A stretch of DNA of 64,000 nucleotides from Rikenellaceae bacterium (GTDB lineage: Bacteria; Bacteroidota; Bacteroidia; Bacteroidales; Rikenellaceae), in the NCBI GenBank assembly GCA_902363575.1, contig CABJAJ010000003.1, positions 186,001 to 250,000 on the forward strand, written 5' to 3'. Shown piece after piece: positions 22,611 through 30,863 of the stretch; the stretch's first letter is position 1, and each line of letters opens with the position of its first letter. The translations under genes were made by a program, and so were the position numbers. Below the pieces are notes generated by a model. The model made no database searches and was not told the origin of the DNA. It saw only the letters and a list, made by a program, of their open reading frames with translations.

Positions 22611-23084
22611 TTATTTGATGAATAGTAATTTGAATTCTTCTTCGCGCCGCCGCCGGATGGAAGGCACGGTTTTCCCCCTGTAATGGCAGAATGCCGCATA
22701 CTCGGAATAGATGTCCCGATTTCCGGCTTCGAGGTTGCACACCAATCGGCTTTTCGGTCGTGCCCCGTATCCTAAAAGCCGGTATTCTCCCACATTGTAG
22801 GCCAACACGCCGAGTAATAGCGAATCTGCCCCAAAGCGGCGGAATACAGCGCATTTCTTCTTCAGGTCTGCGCGTAACAGCGAATCGGCGAGTTCTTCGG
22901 TCATTGCCGGGAATGATTCGCCCGGCAGGAGTTTGTGCCCGTAACCGACATACGGGAGATGGCGGTGGTCGTGCATGCCTTCGTAGCGTTTGATACAGAC
23001 CACGGCCGACTCGAAGCGTGCGTCTTGCGCCCGGATATGTCCGGCGGACAGGAGGAGCGCAACAGACAGTATCCATCTGTTCAT
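22611..23084 (-). CDS. Phage lysozyme-like endolysin with signal peptide
   Basis: 157 residues. N-terminal signal (ILSVALLLSAGHIRA) would deliver it to the periplasm through Sec. The body follows the T4/P22 lysozyme (GH24) pattern: IKRYEGMHD with the catalytic Glu, YVGYGHKLLPGE, and AYNVGEYRLLGY; the classical catalytic Asp/Thr pair is not clear, and the loop is shorter. Cleaves the peptidoglycan glycan strand if active. Start overlaps the upstream small membrane protein gene by 4 bases (ATGA). Confidence 0.75.
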   Translation of the reverse strand: MNRWILSVALLLSAGHIRAQDARFESAVVCIKRYEGMHDHRHLPYVGYGHKLLPGESFPAMTEELADSLLRADLKKKCAVFRRFGADSLLLGVLAYNVGEYRLLGYGARPKSRLVCNLEAGNRDIYSEYAAFCHYRGKTVPSIRRRREEEFKLLFIK

Positions 23085-23371
23085 CGGTTGTGCTTTAAGA
23101 GTTCCTTGATGTCTTCCCGCATTTCCCGGATGTCGGTCTGCAAGGAGGTGAACTGGGTCATGGTGGCCTCGAAGACGGCCTTGTCGAGCTTGATAGCGTC
23201 GATGCGTTCGTACTGGTCCTGCACTTTCAGTTCTAATGTCTGGCAGCGGCGTGTCAGTTCGTTGATATGCTCGGTGTTGCTGACGTGCTGTACATAGAGG
23301 GTCACGACGAACGAGACGATGATGATAATCGTCCGGAAGTTGTCGCTGATGAAGTTTCTTACTTGTGTCAT
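23081..23371 (-). CDS. Small membrane protein with coiled coil (holin or spanin candidate)
   Basis: 96 residues. One transmembrane helix near the N terminus (TIIIIVSFVVTLYVQHV) followed by a long charged coiled coil (residues about 32-92). It lies between another small membrane protein and the lysozyme, with ATGA overlaps on both sides, so lysis regulation or membrane permeabilisation is the likely role. No family signature decides between holin and spanin. Confidence 0.55.
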   Translation of the reverse strand: MTQVRNFISDNFRTIIIIVSFVVTLYVQHVSNTEHINELTRRCQTLELKVQDQYERIDAIKLDKAVFEATMTQFTSLQTDIREMREDIKELLKHNR

Positions 23372-23544
23372 GATGGATTTTGTATTAAGATGGAAAAAGC
23401 ATTCGTAATAGCCTCCATAAGCCGGGCGGCAACCTCGGAATCCCGCAGTAGTCCGTATAGCAGCAAACCGAGGATAACGAGGATGTAAAGCACCCGTTCC
23501 GCCGTACGGCGGCTGAGTTTCGGTCGGTTCCTATTTTCACTCAT
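23368..23544 (-). CDS. 58-residue single-span membrane protein (holin candidate)
   Basis: Starts at the ATG at 23544, overlapping the terminase small subunit end by 8 bases, and its TGA overlaps the next ATG (ATGA). The protein starts MSENRNRPKLSRRTAERV and has one hydrophobic helix (LYILVILGLLLYGLL) and a short hydrophilic or amphipathic C terminus. Coding nature is supported by the tight overlaps on both sides. Position directly before the coiled-coil membrane protein and the lysozyme fits a small holin. Confidence 0.5.
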   Translation of the reverse strand: MSENRNRPKLSRRTAERVLYILVILGLLLYGLLRDSEVAARLMEAITNAFSILIQNPS

Positions 23545-24064
23545 GGGGCGTGGATTGCGGTACTATGACGTTGAATACTACGCCGCCCTCACCGCCGTCG
23601 ATGCGGAGTTTGGTCTCCTGCGAGCACTTGATGGGATAAAGTTCCATGAGGGCTTTGGCGGCATTGACGGCCACGGCACGCAACGGTGCCGGAGAGAGGG
23701 GCACGCCGAATTTGTCGGTGTACTCGGCCGAGGAGGTTTCGCTCATCACGGCTTTGAGCGTTTCGGCCACCTGCAACCGGGTGGCGATGGTCTCGACATC
23801 GAATTGCACGCTGTCGATCATCTCCCGGATGCGGGCCGAAATATGCGGACGCCCCAGCAGCAGGCGGCTGGCAATAGGTACGTTCTTACCTTTACCGAAC
23901 ACTTCCTCGTAACACTTGCGGTGGTTGCCGGCATAGAGCGGACCGCCGGAAACATATAGCTCGCAGAACTTGTCTTCCTCTTCGGTTAGCGGCTTGTCCG
24001 TCAAAGAGCCAGATACTGCCGGCAGGATCTCGTTCGTCTTATCGTTATCTTTCTTTTTCATCAC
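23537..24064 (-). CDS. Phage terminase small subunit
   Basis: 175 residues. TEEEDKFCELYVSGGPLYAG, NHRKCYEEVFG, then a helical RLLLGRPHISARIREMIDSV segment is the pattern of terminase small subunits of the Terminase_2 type, which carry an N-terminal DNA-binding domain and form rings that recognise pac or cos DNA. The C terminus is beta-rich (VVFNVIVPQST). The large subunit lies downstream after the lysis genes, an unusual separation. Initiation may be at either of two adjacent Met codons. Confidence 0.75.
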   Translation of the reverse strand: MMKKKDNDKTNEILPAVSGSLTDKPLTEEEDKFCELYVSGGPLYAGNHRKCYEEVFGKGKNVPIASRLLLGRPHISARIREMIDSVQFDVETIATRLQVAETLKAVMSETSSAEYTDKFGVPLSPAPLRAVAVNAAKALMELYPIKCSQETKLRIDGGEGGVVFNVIVPQSTPHE

Positions 24065-24076
24065 CTCATCGTTTGA

Positions 24077-24101
24077 AAAAGGCCCGGAGAAGTTCCGGGC
24101 C
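24077..24101 (-). terminator. GC-rich hairpin with T-run before the terminase small subunit gene
   Basis: GGCCCGGA / TCCGGGCC stem (24081-24101) followed on the minus strand by TTTTTC. It would end replication-gene transcripts. The putative phage promoter motif at 24114-24123 lies upstream of it, which is puzzling. Confidence 0.65.
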
Positions 24102-24113
24102 GGAGTTCTTTGT

Positions 24114-24123
24114 TAAAGAATAG
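24114..24123 (-). promoter_or_regulatory. Putative phage promoter motif (CTCTATTCTTT)
   Basis: CTCTATTCTTTAACAAAGAA on the minus strand, 50 bases before the terminase small subunit and before its hairpin. TTCTTT-AAC-AAAGAA is also a small dyad. Confidence 0.35.
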
Positions 24124-24127
24124 AGGA

Positions 24128-24394
24128 TTACGGCTTCGGCGGTTGAATAAAATCCGCCTTTCTGGAGATAAGCTGCTCCATCAGTGTCTGGTAAAACACA
24201 TCGGCCAGCGCGTCGGCACATGCCTCGGCATCCGCCAGCGAATTGATGAGCCGCATGTTGAACACCACGTTCAGGTCATACCCCGTGATGGCTGCCATCA
24301 GCTCGTTACCGTCGTAGTTCAGCACGCCGTAGGTCATGCGGTCTTCCACCCGGAACGTGACCCGTCCAATCTTGTCTTCTTTCTTCTCTTCCAT
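24128..24394 (-). CDS. Small phage protein, unknown function
   Basis: 88 residues, soluble: GRVTFRVEDRMTYGVLNYDG, NVVFNMRLINSLADAEACAD, LADVFYQTLMEQLISRKADF. A beta-hairpin start and an amphipathic helical end; no family recognised. It starts 4 bases after the DnaQ-like exonuclease gene and is the last gene of the replication transcript before a terminator. Confidence 0.5.
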   Translation of the reverse strand: MEEKKEDKIGRVTFRVEDRMTYGVLNYDGNELMAAITGYDLNVVFNMRLINSLADAEACADALADVFYQTLMEQLISRKADFIQPPKP

Positions 24395-24398
24395 AGCT

Positions 24399-25172
24399 TC
24401 AGATTTTGAAATGATCCCTCGTCTTCGGTGTCCGCTGCCGGGAAATATCCATATCCCCGTTCTGCCGCAGACGGCGGCTGCAAAGTGCGACCACTTCCCG
24501 TGTAGCCGTCACGTCTGCATCGGCGTCGTGTGCGTCGTCCAGCTCGATACCGAGACGTTCGGCCACTAATTCCAGCTTGTAGGACGTGACCTGCGGATCG
24601 GCGGCAAAGCAGAGCCGTGCCAGGTCGATGGTGTCTAAGTAATGGGGCTGGAAGTTCCCGTAGAAATCCGTCGTGCCGGCAAATACCTGCGCGAACTCTT
24701 TCAGCAGCCCGGCATAAGCCATCATCTGTTGCAGGAATCCCGCATCGAACGGGATGTTCTGACCGATAAGCACGGGCTTGTAACGGGGTCCCTTGCTAAG
24801 GGTATGCTTGCGGGCGAAGTCGATGACCTCCGCCGCCACCTGCTTCAAGGGGATGCCCCGTGCCCGCAGCAGCTCCATCGTGATGTCGGTGTAGTTCAGC
24901 GCGGCGGCTTCATAGTCCATCGGCTCGGAGGTGTTCTCTTGCTCGATCTCCCGACGTGTCTTGAGCACTTTGCGTTTGGGTGCCCCGCCCAAAGGCTGCT
25001 TATCGTAAGGAGCGATGTAGTTCGCATAGCGTCCCAGCACCTCGAAGGTGTCGAGCCGCACGGCCTGCATGGCGATCTGCGTGCAGGCGCAGCGCGTGCA
25101 GTCCAGACCGCCGGTCTCGAAGTCGAGTACGACGGCCGTGTAGATTCCCTGTTCTGTTTTGGGTGTTGTCAT
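24399..25172 (-). CDS. DnaQ-like 3'-5' exonuclease (DEDDh type)
   Basis: 257 residues. Exo I VVLDFETGGLDC (first Asp and Glu), Exo II IGQNIPFDAGFLQQM, YLDTIDLARLC, and Exo III HDADADVTATREV (His and Asp) identify a DEDDh exonuclease of the epsilon-subunit type. Together with the split DnaE polymerase it can supply proofreading in trans. A charged insertion at about 70-85 (KRKVLKTRREIEQEN) is unusual. Located 3 bases downstream of the guanylate kinase-like gene. Confidence 0.85.
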   Translation of the reverse strand: MTTPKTEQGIYTAVVLDFETGGLDCTRCACTQIAMQAVRLDTFEVLGRYANYIAPYDKQPLGGAPKRKVLKTRREIEQENTSEPMDYEAAALNYTDITMELLRARGIPLKQVAAEVIDFARKHTLSKGPRYKPVLIGQNIPFDAGFLQQMMAYAGLLKEFAQVFAGTTDFYGNFQPHYLDTIDLARLCFAADPQVTSYKLELVAERLGIELDDAHDADADVTATREVVALCSRRLRQNGDMDISRQRTPKTRDHFKI

Positions 25173-25175
25173 ATA

Positions 25176-25691
25176 TTATCCGAGTTGATTGATGATGTGT
25201 AAGGCCCGTTCTTCAAACTCCCGTAGCGAGCCGTTGTTGTCGATGACTGCATCATAGGTTTTGTCGGGCAGTTGCAACCGTTCGGCATCCCGTACTATGC
25301 GTTCGGAAGAGATCCCCCGTTTGAAAAGCATATCTGGATTAGACCGGAGCAACACTGCCACGATGCGGAACCTTCCTTCGTATTGCTTTCGGAGCGTAAC
25401 CAACCCTTTTTCATCTAAAACATAGACGCATCGGCCGGTGGCGGGAATCTGTCCGAGCATGGCGAAGTATTCATATCCGCCGTATTTCGTGTGTGTCAGC
25501 ATCTCTTCACGGGGCGGTATCTGCCTTCGGTCGATGAAGAAGTAGTCTTTCCCATGTACCTCGTTTTCCCGCCGGGGGCGGGTCGTATGGGAGACGATGA
25601 CGGGAATGCCCAACCGTGTTCCCAAGTATTGCGACAAGTGTGTCTTGCCGGTGCCGGAATTTCCGACAATGGCGATAATGGTAGATTTCAT
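25176..25691 (-). CDS. Guanylate kinase-like phage nucleotide kinase
   Basis: 171 residues. P-loop IVGNSGTGKTHLSQYL, guanylate-kinase signature SHTTRPRRENEVHGKDYFFI, then a KYGGYEYFA GMP-binding region and a lid helix (ERIVRDAERLQ). It phosphorylates (d)GMP if active, supplying precursors for phage DNA synthesis. Its ATG overlaps the stop of the polymerase C-terminal gene (ATGA), so it is made together with the polymerase. Confidence 0.78.
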   Translation of the reverse strand: MKSTIIAIVGNSGTGKTHLSQYLGTRLGIPVIVSHTTRPRRENEVHGKDYFFIDRRQIPPREEMLTHTKYGGYEYFAMLGQIPATGRCVYVLDEKGLVTLRKQYEGRFRIVAVLLRSNPDMLFKRGISSERIVRDAERLQLPDKTYDAVIDNNGSLREFEERALHIINQLG

Positions 25692-27865
25692 ACGATATGA
25701 ATGATGGTTGATTTTGTACTCTGAAGGTTGTTCGTGCCGGAATAGTCGCTGTATTTGACCATGCCCGACACGATGACGATACGGTCTTTCAGGGCGGAGA
25801 TTTTCTCCCGATGGGTTTCGCAGGTCTCGCTCCAGCAGACCATCTCCGCCACGTCATTGTTTTGCTGGAGCGTCAGCTTGACGAATCGCTTTCGTTCTCC
25901 GGTCGCCCGGTCTTTGTACGTGTGTTCGGACAACTCCGTGACGGTGGCGCATACGGCGGCACGCCGGCCGTCGCTGGCCGGGTCGAGCACGTCGTGCAGA
26001 CTCATGTAAGAGGCTTTGCCTTTTACAAGTGTACGGGCTTCGGATGCCTCAAAGATGCGGCGGTAGTCCACCGAACCGATACCCGACACGGCAATCTGCT
26101 GGCGGCTCCAGAAGTAATGTTGCCCGATCATCTCTTCCGGGAAGTCTTTCGCCGAAAGCGTGAAGCCCAACTCGGTCGCTGCACGGGCAAGCAGACCGTA
26201 ACGTTCCGCCACCGTACCGATACCTTCCACTTTGTCGAAGCATCCGGCCAGAATCATGTTCCGTACATGCCGGGCGTTGACCGGCACACGCACGGATTCT
26301 TCGGCGTTGTCGGGATCGTCCCAGTAGGCGTATTTTTTGAGCTTGTACCGGAATATCCGGTGGATGAAATGCTCGATGGAGTTGTAGGGACCGTTTTTCT
26401 CCCGCTCCTCGACAATGCAAGAGACAGCTTTGGCTCCGAGCTGTTTGATACGACCGAGCGACCAGAAGATTTCGTCCGTGCGGTAGTCGGTAAAGAATAC
26501 CTGCCGGGAGGTGTTGATTTCGGGCGGTACGATGCGGGCTTTCGAGCAAAGTTCCATCTCGGACATCAGCAGCGGGATTTCCTTGTCGTCGGCCCACTGC
26601 AACGCAACCGTATAGAACGCCGTCGGATAGTTGGCTTTGAGGTAGGCTCCCACGTAGCTGGTAACGGCGTAAGCGGTGGCATGGCTGGCATTGAACAGGT
26701 AACCGCCGCCGGCTTCGATCATCTCCCAGATGTGTTCCGCGTCTTCTTTAGGACACCCTTTGGCGGCAGCTCCCGTCATGAACTTCTCTTTCATGGCACG
26801 GATGACGTCGATTTTCTTCTTGGAGATAAGTTTCAGCAGCCGCACGCCTTCGGCCAGCGAGAAGCCACCGACTTCACGGGCCATCTGGGCGAGCTGTTCC
26901 TGAAAGACCAGCACGCCGTAGGTGTTTTTCAGGGCATCGTAAGTGCCCCACAGGTAAACGGGTGCGACCTCTTCACGACGGCAGAGCAGGTATTTTTCCG
27001 CCGAACCGGAATCGAGTGTCGCCGGACGGTACAACGCTCCGGCAGCAATCAGGTCGCCGATACACTGTGGCCGCATGTCTTGCAGAAAACGGGTCATCCC
27101 CGCCGAGGAGAACTGGAAGACGTTCTGCGTGTAGCCCTCTGACAGGATACGGAAGGTCTTCTCGTCGTCCAGTCCGCTGCGCACGATACCCCCGAAGGAG
27201 AGTCCCGCACCGTATTCCCGGTTGCAGATGTCAATGACGGCCTGTATTTTCGACAATTCCTTGATACCCAAACAGTCGTTTTTCAGCAACCCGACCTCGT
27301 CGATGGAGTATCCGTCCAGCTCGGAAATGAGCAGGTCATCTACTTTCTTGATGGGCGTGTAGTCGAAACATTCCATCGGCTCACCGTCCTGCTGTTTGGG
27401 CGTGATGATGATGGCCGAGGCATGGACGGAACCGGAACGCGGCTGTCCCAGCAGCGGGCGGATGTCCTCGATGACCTTCGGGTATCGGAGGATGAAGTCC
27501 CGGACTTTCTTGTTGGTTGCAGCTAACTTGAACAAGTCGGCCCAGGTCATGTTGTCGTCCCCGAAGATGGCTGTGATGTAATTCACCACGCTGACCGGTA
27601 CCCGGTGTACGCGGCTGACATCTTTCAGCACGGCTTTCATCTTCAATGTGGTGAGCGTACCGGCGGAGAAGACCTGTTGCCGACCGTCGGTGTTGTAGCG
27701 CCGCTCCAGATACTCCTTGACCTCCTGACGGCGGTCGGACTGGAAGTCGATGTCCACGTCGGGAAGCTGACCGCCGGGACCTTGTCGGTAGCCGTCGCCC
27801 GCGAAGCTGTCCGCTATCGGTATGCGCTCCGAGAGTTTTTCCTGCCGGATGTGTACGATTTTCAT
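25688..27865 (-). CDS. Split DNA polymerase III alpha: C-terminal (catalytic palm, fingers, OB) part
   Basis: 725 residues. Catalytic motif LPDVDIDF (Asp 36, 38, 40) sits near the N terminus; the third Asp is likely in LLKNDCLGIKEL. Later: IISKKKIDVIRAMKEKF-like fingers segment, GGGYLFNASHATAYAVTSYV, helix-hairpin-helix and a C-terminal OB fold (VCATVTELSEHTYKDRATGE). The N-terminal palm portion and PHP domain are in the separate gene upstream, whose end overlaps this start by 4 bases. The first about 32 residues (MKIVHIRQEKLSERI to QGPGG) have no counterpart in ordinary DnaE. The two proteins should assemble into one polymerase. Confidence 0.85.
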   Translation of the reverse strand: MKIVHIRQEKLSERIPIADSFAGDGYRQGPGGQLPDVDIDFQSDRRQEVKEYLERRYNTDGRQQVFSAGTLTTLKMKAVLKDVSRVHRVPVSVVNYITAIFGDDNMTWADLFKLAATNKKVRDFILRYPKVIEDIRPLLGQPRSGSVHASAIIITPKQQDGEPMECFDYTPIKKVDDLLISELDGYSIDEVGLLKNDCLGIKELSKIQAVIDICNREYGAGLSFGGIVRSGLDDEKTFRILSEGYTQNVFQFSSAGMTRFLQDMRPQCIGDLIAAGALYRPATLDSGSAEKYLLCRREEVAPVYLWGTYDALKNTYGVLVFQEQLAQMAREVGGFSLAEGVRLLKLISKKKIDVIRAMKEKFMTGAAAKGCPKEDAEHIWEMIEAGGGYLFNASHATAYAVTSYVGAYLKANYPTAFYTVALQWADDKEIPLLMSEMELCSKARIVPPEINTSRQVFFTDYRTDEIFWSLGRIKQLGAKAVSCIVEEREKNGPYNSIEHFIHRIFRYKLKKYAYWDDPDNAEESVRVPVNARHVRNMILAGCFDKVEGIGTVAERYGLLARAATELGFTLSAKDFPEEMIGQHYFWSRQQIAVSGIGSVDYRRIFEASEARTLVKGKASYMSLHDVLDPASDGRRAAVCATVTELSEHTYKDRATGERKRFVKLTLQQNNDVAEMVCWSETCETHREKISALKDRIVIVSGMVKYSDYSGTNNLQSTKSTIIHIV

Positions 27866-29577
27866 AGGAGGTCGTTTTGCAGGTTGAACAACAGGTCCCG
27901 GTTGTCGAAAATCACGTCGTCCTCTTCCCGTAGCTGGTCGGCATAGACCGTGAGGCGGTTTCCGTCACGGACAATCGCCAGTTCGGCATCCCGGTCGAGC
28001 CGCAGGGTCACGCCGTTGTCGAAGCAGATGCGGACGGCACGATCCGACAGCACGCGGTCGGTCAGGCGGGTTACCCGGTCGGGATAGAGCCCGGCACGCT
28101 CGGGCAGCAGAAAACGCTCGAAGAGCAGGTTGTATTGGATGGGATCGATGAGCGTGATGCCCAAGAGGTACAGCACGAGCGAACCACCGGCGGAACCGCG
28201 CCCGCAGCCCACGAGAATGCCGTTGCGGCGCGCCCAGTTCACGGTATCGTACTGCACGAGCAGGTAGTCGATGTTGTCGGTCGATTCGAGGATATAGACC
28301 TCTTTCTCCAACCGCTTGCGGTACTCCTCCGCCCGCTCACGGGGCGCGAGCCGCCGGAAGCCCTCCTCCAGCAGTTGCCGGAACATGGCGTAACGGTCGC
28401 CGTAACGCTGCCGCTCCTCGGCCGTCATATCGTAACGAGGCATGTAGTTCCGCTCGGTCCGGTAACGGGCTTCGGCTCCCTCGGCGATCTCGACCGTGTG
28501 GCGGCACATCCGCTCGAAGAGCGCGTCCGTGTCCCACCGCTCGCCGTCGAAGAGCGCACGGACGGCGGCATAGTGCTCGTCGATGTCCTTGAAGTATTGG
28601 TCGTCGCTCTGGGCATGGGCGGCACCCGTGGCGATTTTGTTGAGCACGATTTTCGTGCGGGCATCGTCCTTGTCCGGGTAGTAGCAGTCGGCAATGAGTA
28701 TCGGCTCGACCAAAAAGCTGTCGTTCCGCTCGTCATAGAAGGTGTGGAAGAAATGGGCGGTCGCCTTCAGCACTTCGGCGTCCAACCGCTCGGCCTTGTA
28801 CTCCGACAGGTCCACTTGGTAGAATACGTTGTCGAAGGTCTCCCGCAGGGCTTTTACCGCATGGAGGTTCTTTCCCATCCAGTGCGGCGCAAGCTTGCCG
28901 AACACCAATACGTTTCCTTCGCCCCGGCGGAGCAGTTCGGGAAGCGAAACGGTCGCGTCCGCAGCGTCCACCATGACGGCTTTCTGGATGCGCAGCAGGT
29001 TCCTGAGGCCGCGCTGGCTCTGGCAGTAGATTTTCACCTCCACCTTTTCGCCCTCGTGAGCCAGCGTGCAGGTATATCCGATGACGGGACGGATGCCGGC
29101 CTTGTCGCAGGCTTTCTGCAATGCCAGCGTGGCACCCATCGTATTCCGGTCGCAGATGCCGAGGGCGGTATGGCCCATCCACACGGCTTTCCGCACCCAC
29201 AGCGACACGTCGCCCGAAGCGTTAAGTAATTCGTAAGGCGTGTGTATGCCCAGATTCACGAATGGGGTCCGTCGTTTGCAGGGGACCCGCCGACCCACAT
29301 ATTTGAGGATGTTCAACCCGAAACCCTCCCGGAGGGAATAGTAGTACCAGTTGTCCCCGAACGGGAAGGCGACGTATTCGATGCCTTCGGCCAGCAACAC
29401 CTCCGGACGTTCCATCAGGTTGAACTCCACCTCCGCGCCTCGCATGCAGAAAATCGATTCCACCCCGGAAAGGTCCGCGAGGAACAGCTTGCCGAAACCC
29501 TCGATTTCGACCACTTCACGGTCTATGGGCCGGTAAGCGATGCGGTGCGCTTCCAGCCATTCATGTAATTCGTTCAT
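27862..29577 (-). CDS. Split DNA polymerase III alpha: N-terminal (PHP and first palm) part with Hint-like tail
   Basis: 571 residues. An N-terminal unique segment is followed by a degenerate PHP domain (LGIHTPYELL, ICDRNTMGA; HxH and DHG lost, so probably metal-free) and the palm start GCGRGSAGGSLVLYLLG, then YNLLFERFLLPERAG. Ordinary DnaE would continue straight to PDxDxDF; instead about 75 extra residues follow with an intein/Hint-like pattern (FDNGVTLRLDRDAELAIVRD, then ADQLREEDDVIF), lacking the Cys/Ser nucleophile and the block-B Thr/His. The stop overlaps the start of the catalytic half. Likely a split enzyme with a degenerate Hint remnant at the joint. Confidence 0.8.
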   Translation of the reverse strand: MNELHEWLEAHRIAYRPIDREVVEIEGFGKLFLADLSGVESIFCMRGAEVEFNLMERPEVLLAEGIEYVAFPFGDNWYYYSLREGFGLNILKYVGRRVPCKRRTPFVNLGIHTPYELLNASGDVSLWVRKAVWMGHTALGICDRNTMGATLALQKACDKAGIRPVIGYTCTLAHEGEKVEVKIYCQSQRGLRNLLRIQKAVMVDAADATVSLPELLRRGEGNVLVFGKLAPHWMGKNLHAVKALRETFDNVFYQVDLSEYKAERLDAEVLKATAHFFHTFYDERNDSFLVEPILIADCYYPDKDDARTKIVLNKIATGAAHAQSDDQYFKDIDEHYAAVRALFDGERWDTDALFERMCRHTVEIAEGAEARYRTERNYMPRYDMTAEERQRYGDRYAMFRQLLEEGFRRLAPRERAEEYRKRLEKEVYILESTDNIDYLLVQYDTVNWARRNGILVGCGRGSAGGSLVLYLLGITLIDPIQYNLLFERFLLPERAGLYPDRVTRLTDRVLSDRAVRICFDNGVTLRLDRDAELAIVRDGNRLTVYADQLREEDDVIFDNRDLLFNLQNDLL

Positions 29578-29578
29578 G

Positions 29579-30616
29579 CTATTTCTGTTGTATTTTGGTG
29601 AGTTGATATTCGATGGGCGTTTTCAACCCGTAGGCGAAAACACGGTAAATCTCTTCTGCCGTGAGGTCTTCCCAGTCTTTCTCCGGATCGGGAATGTCTG
29701 CCACGAAGACCCCGAAATAGGCGGAGAGTTCCGAGGCGATGTGTTTGACGGCCTCCACGGCATCGCCGTCGTAACCGATGACCACCGTGCGGACGCCTCT
29801 CGTCTGGAGTTTGTAGATCTGGGTGCGGGAGATTTTCTTGCCGAAAGTGGCGATGGCCACGATGCGGCGGTTGTCGTACAGGTCCAATTTGCGGGTCAGG
29901 GCGACCACATCGAAGATGCCTTCGGTCAAGATGACCGTGTCAGTTTCGCCCTCCACGATGCCGTCGTAATGATAGAGCAGCTTCACGAAGTCGTTCTCGG
30001 TGGAGTTGCGCCAGCGCAGAATCTTGTAGTCCCCGTTGCGTGCTGCACGACGGTTATGAAGGTCGATTTCCTCCTTACTCCACGTATGGCGGGCCACGTA
30101 ACCCACCGTATCGCCCGCGTCGATGACGGGAAAGATCACGTAGTCGTCCCAACGGCGGTTCAGCCGGCAAGTGGTGCCCACAGGAAAACGGTCGTAATCG
30201 TCGTAGGTAAATCCTCGGCTTTGCAGATAAGGATGCGTAAAGGTGCGTCGCCAGTATTCCGGAAGGGACACGATGCCTAACTCGTCATCGACCTCTTCAT
30301 CTGCATCCTCTAACGGGAACAACACATTGGGAAGCGGTTCGTCGAATGCCACCGTTTCCGTCGGCAACAGGTCCATCCGACCGAGGCTTTCGAGTAGCTT
30401 CCCCAAAGTTGTGGTCGAGCGGCCACACGAGAAGCAGTGCGCCATGAAAGGTTTCTTGCGGGCGGTCTCCCTGCCGATATAGACCCCGAATTTCCCTTCC
30501 TTGCCGCAGAACGGACACCGCGCGATGAGGTTCTTCCCGCCGCCGTCCGTCCGCGCCCCGAGTTCCGCCCGGAGCTCGGCCACAAGCAAGTCATATTCTT
30601 TCCCTGTAACGTACAT
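29579..30616 (-). CDS. DnaG-type phage primase (zinc finger and TOPRIM)
   Basis: 345 residues. N-terminal CHC2-like zinc ribbon (ARCPFCGKEG, then HCFSCGRSTTTLGKLL), a central DnaG-like region (PYLQSRGFTYDDYDRFPVG) and TOPRIM motifs VILTEGIFDVVALTRKL and VIGYDGDAVEAV. It makes RNA primers and should act with the helicase at 32069. One base separates it from the polymerase N-half. ACTATTTCTTTATATG just at its start resembles the phage promoter motif. Confidence 0.85.
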   Translation of the reverse strand: MYVTGKEYDLLVAELRAELGARTDGGGKNLIARCPFCGKEGKFGVYIGRETARKKPFMAHCFSCGRSTTTLGKLLESLGRMDLLPTETVAFDEPLPNVLFPLEDADEEVDDELGIVSLPEYWRRTFTHPYLQSRGFTYDDYDRFPVGTTCRLNRRWDDYVIFPVIDAGDTVGYVARHTWSKEEIDLHNRRAARNGDYKILRWRNSTENDFVKLLYHYDGIVEGETDTVILTEGIFDVVALTRKLDLYDNRRIVAIATFGKKISRTQIYKLQTRGVRTVVIGYDGDAVEAVKHIASELSAYFGVFVADIPDPEKDWEDLTAEEIYRVFAYGLKTPIEYQLTKIQQK

Positions 30617-30780
30617 ATAAAGAAATAGTCCGCCGCAGTGGCGATGGGTGGCAAAAACCGTCTTTTATTTCTCTTTCGGGCGAGATTCCCTATTTCTCGA
30701 CAAATTGTCACCGAAACATTTTGCGTTTTCCGACAAACGCAATGGCAGATTTCTCTATCCCGACTGTCGATGCACGAAAA

Positions 30781-30846
30781 TTGCTCACTAATTGAGCGAT
30801 TTTAGGTATATTTTTGCTCAACTTATGAGCAAATTTTATATCTTTG
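30781..30846 (+). promoter_or_regulatory. Promoter with two palindromic operators for the cargo ATPase
   Basis: TTTGCTCA-5-TGAGCAAA (30813-30833) and a second, similar dyad TTGCTCA-5-TGAGC (30781-30797). The two TTGCTCA arms are 33 bases apart, about three helical turns. A host-type TATCTTTG box is at 30839-30846, so the downstream palindrome covers the promoter spacer. This suggests repression by a dimer pair. Confidence 0.6.
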
Positions 30847-30863
30847 CAGAAAATATTTTGATT

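Noticed and set aside
22390..23076. Long minus-strand frame joining the 70-residue protein with an upstream extension
   Set aside because: The extension runs through the lysozyme gene in another frame and is Arg/Pro rich; only the last 70 residues look like protein.
25811..27142. 443-residue plus-strand open frame opposite the polymerase C half
   Set aside because: Antisense shadow of a GC-rich gene; the minus-strand polymerase motifs are unambiguous.
27862..27990. Functional split intein at the DnaE break
   Set aside because: No Cys/Ser first residue, no block-B Thr/His and no terminal His-Asn; reported only as a degenerate Hint-like remnant.
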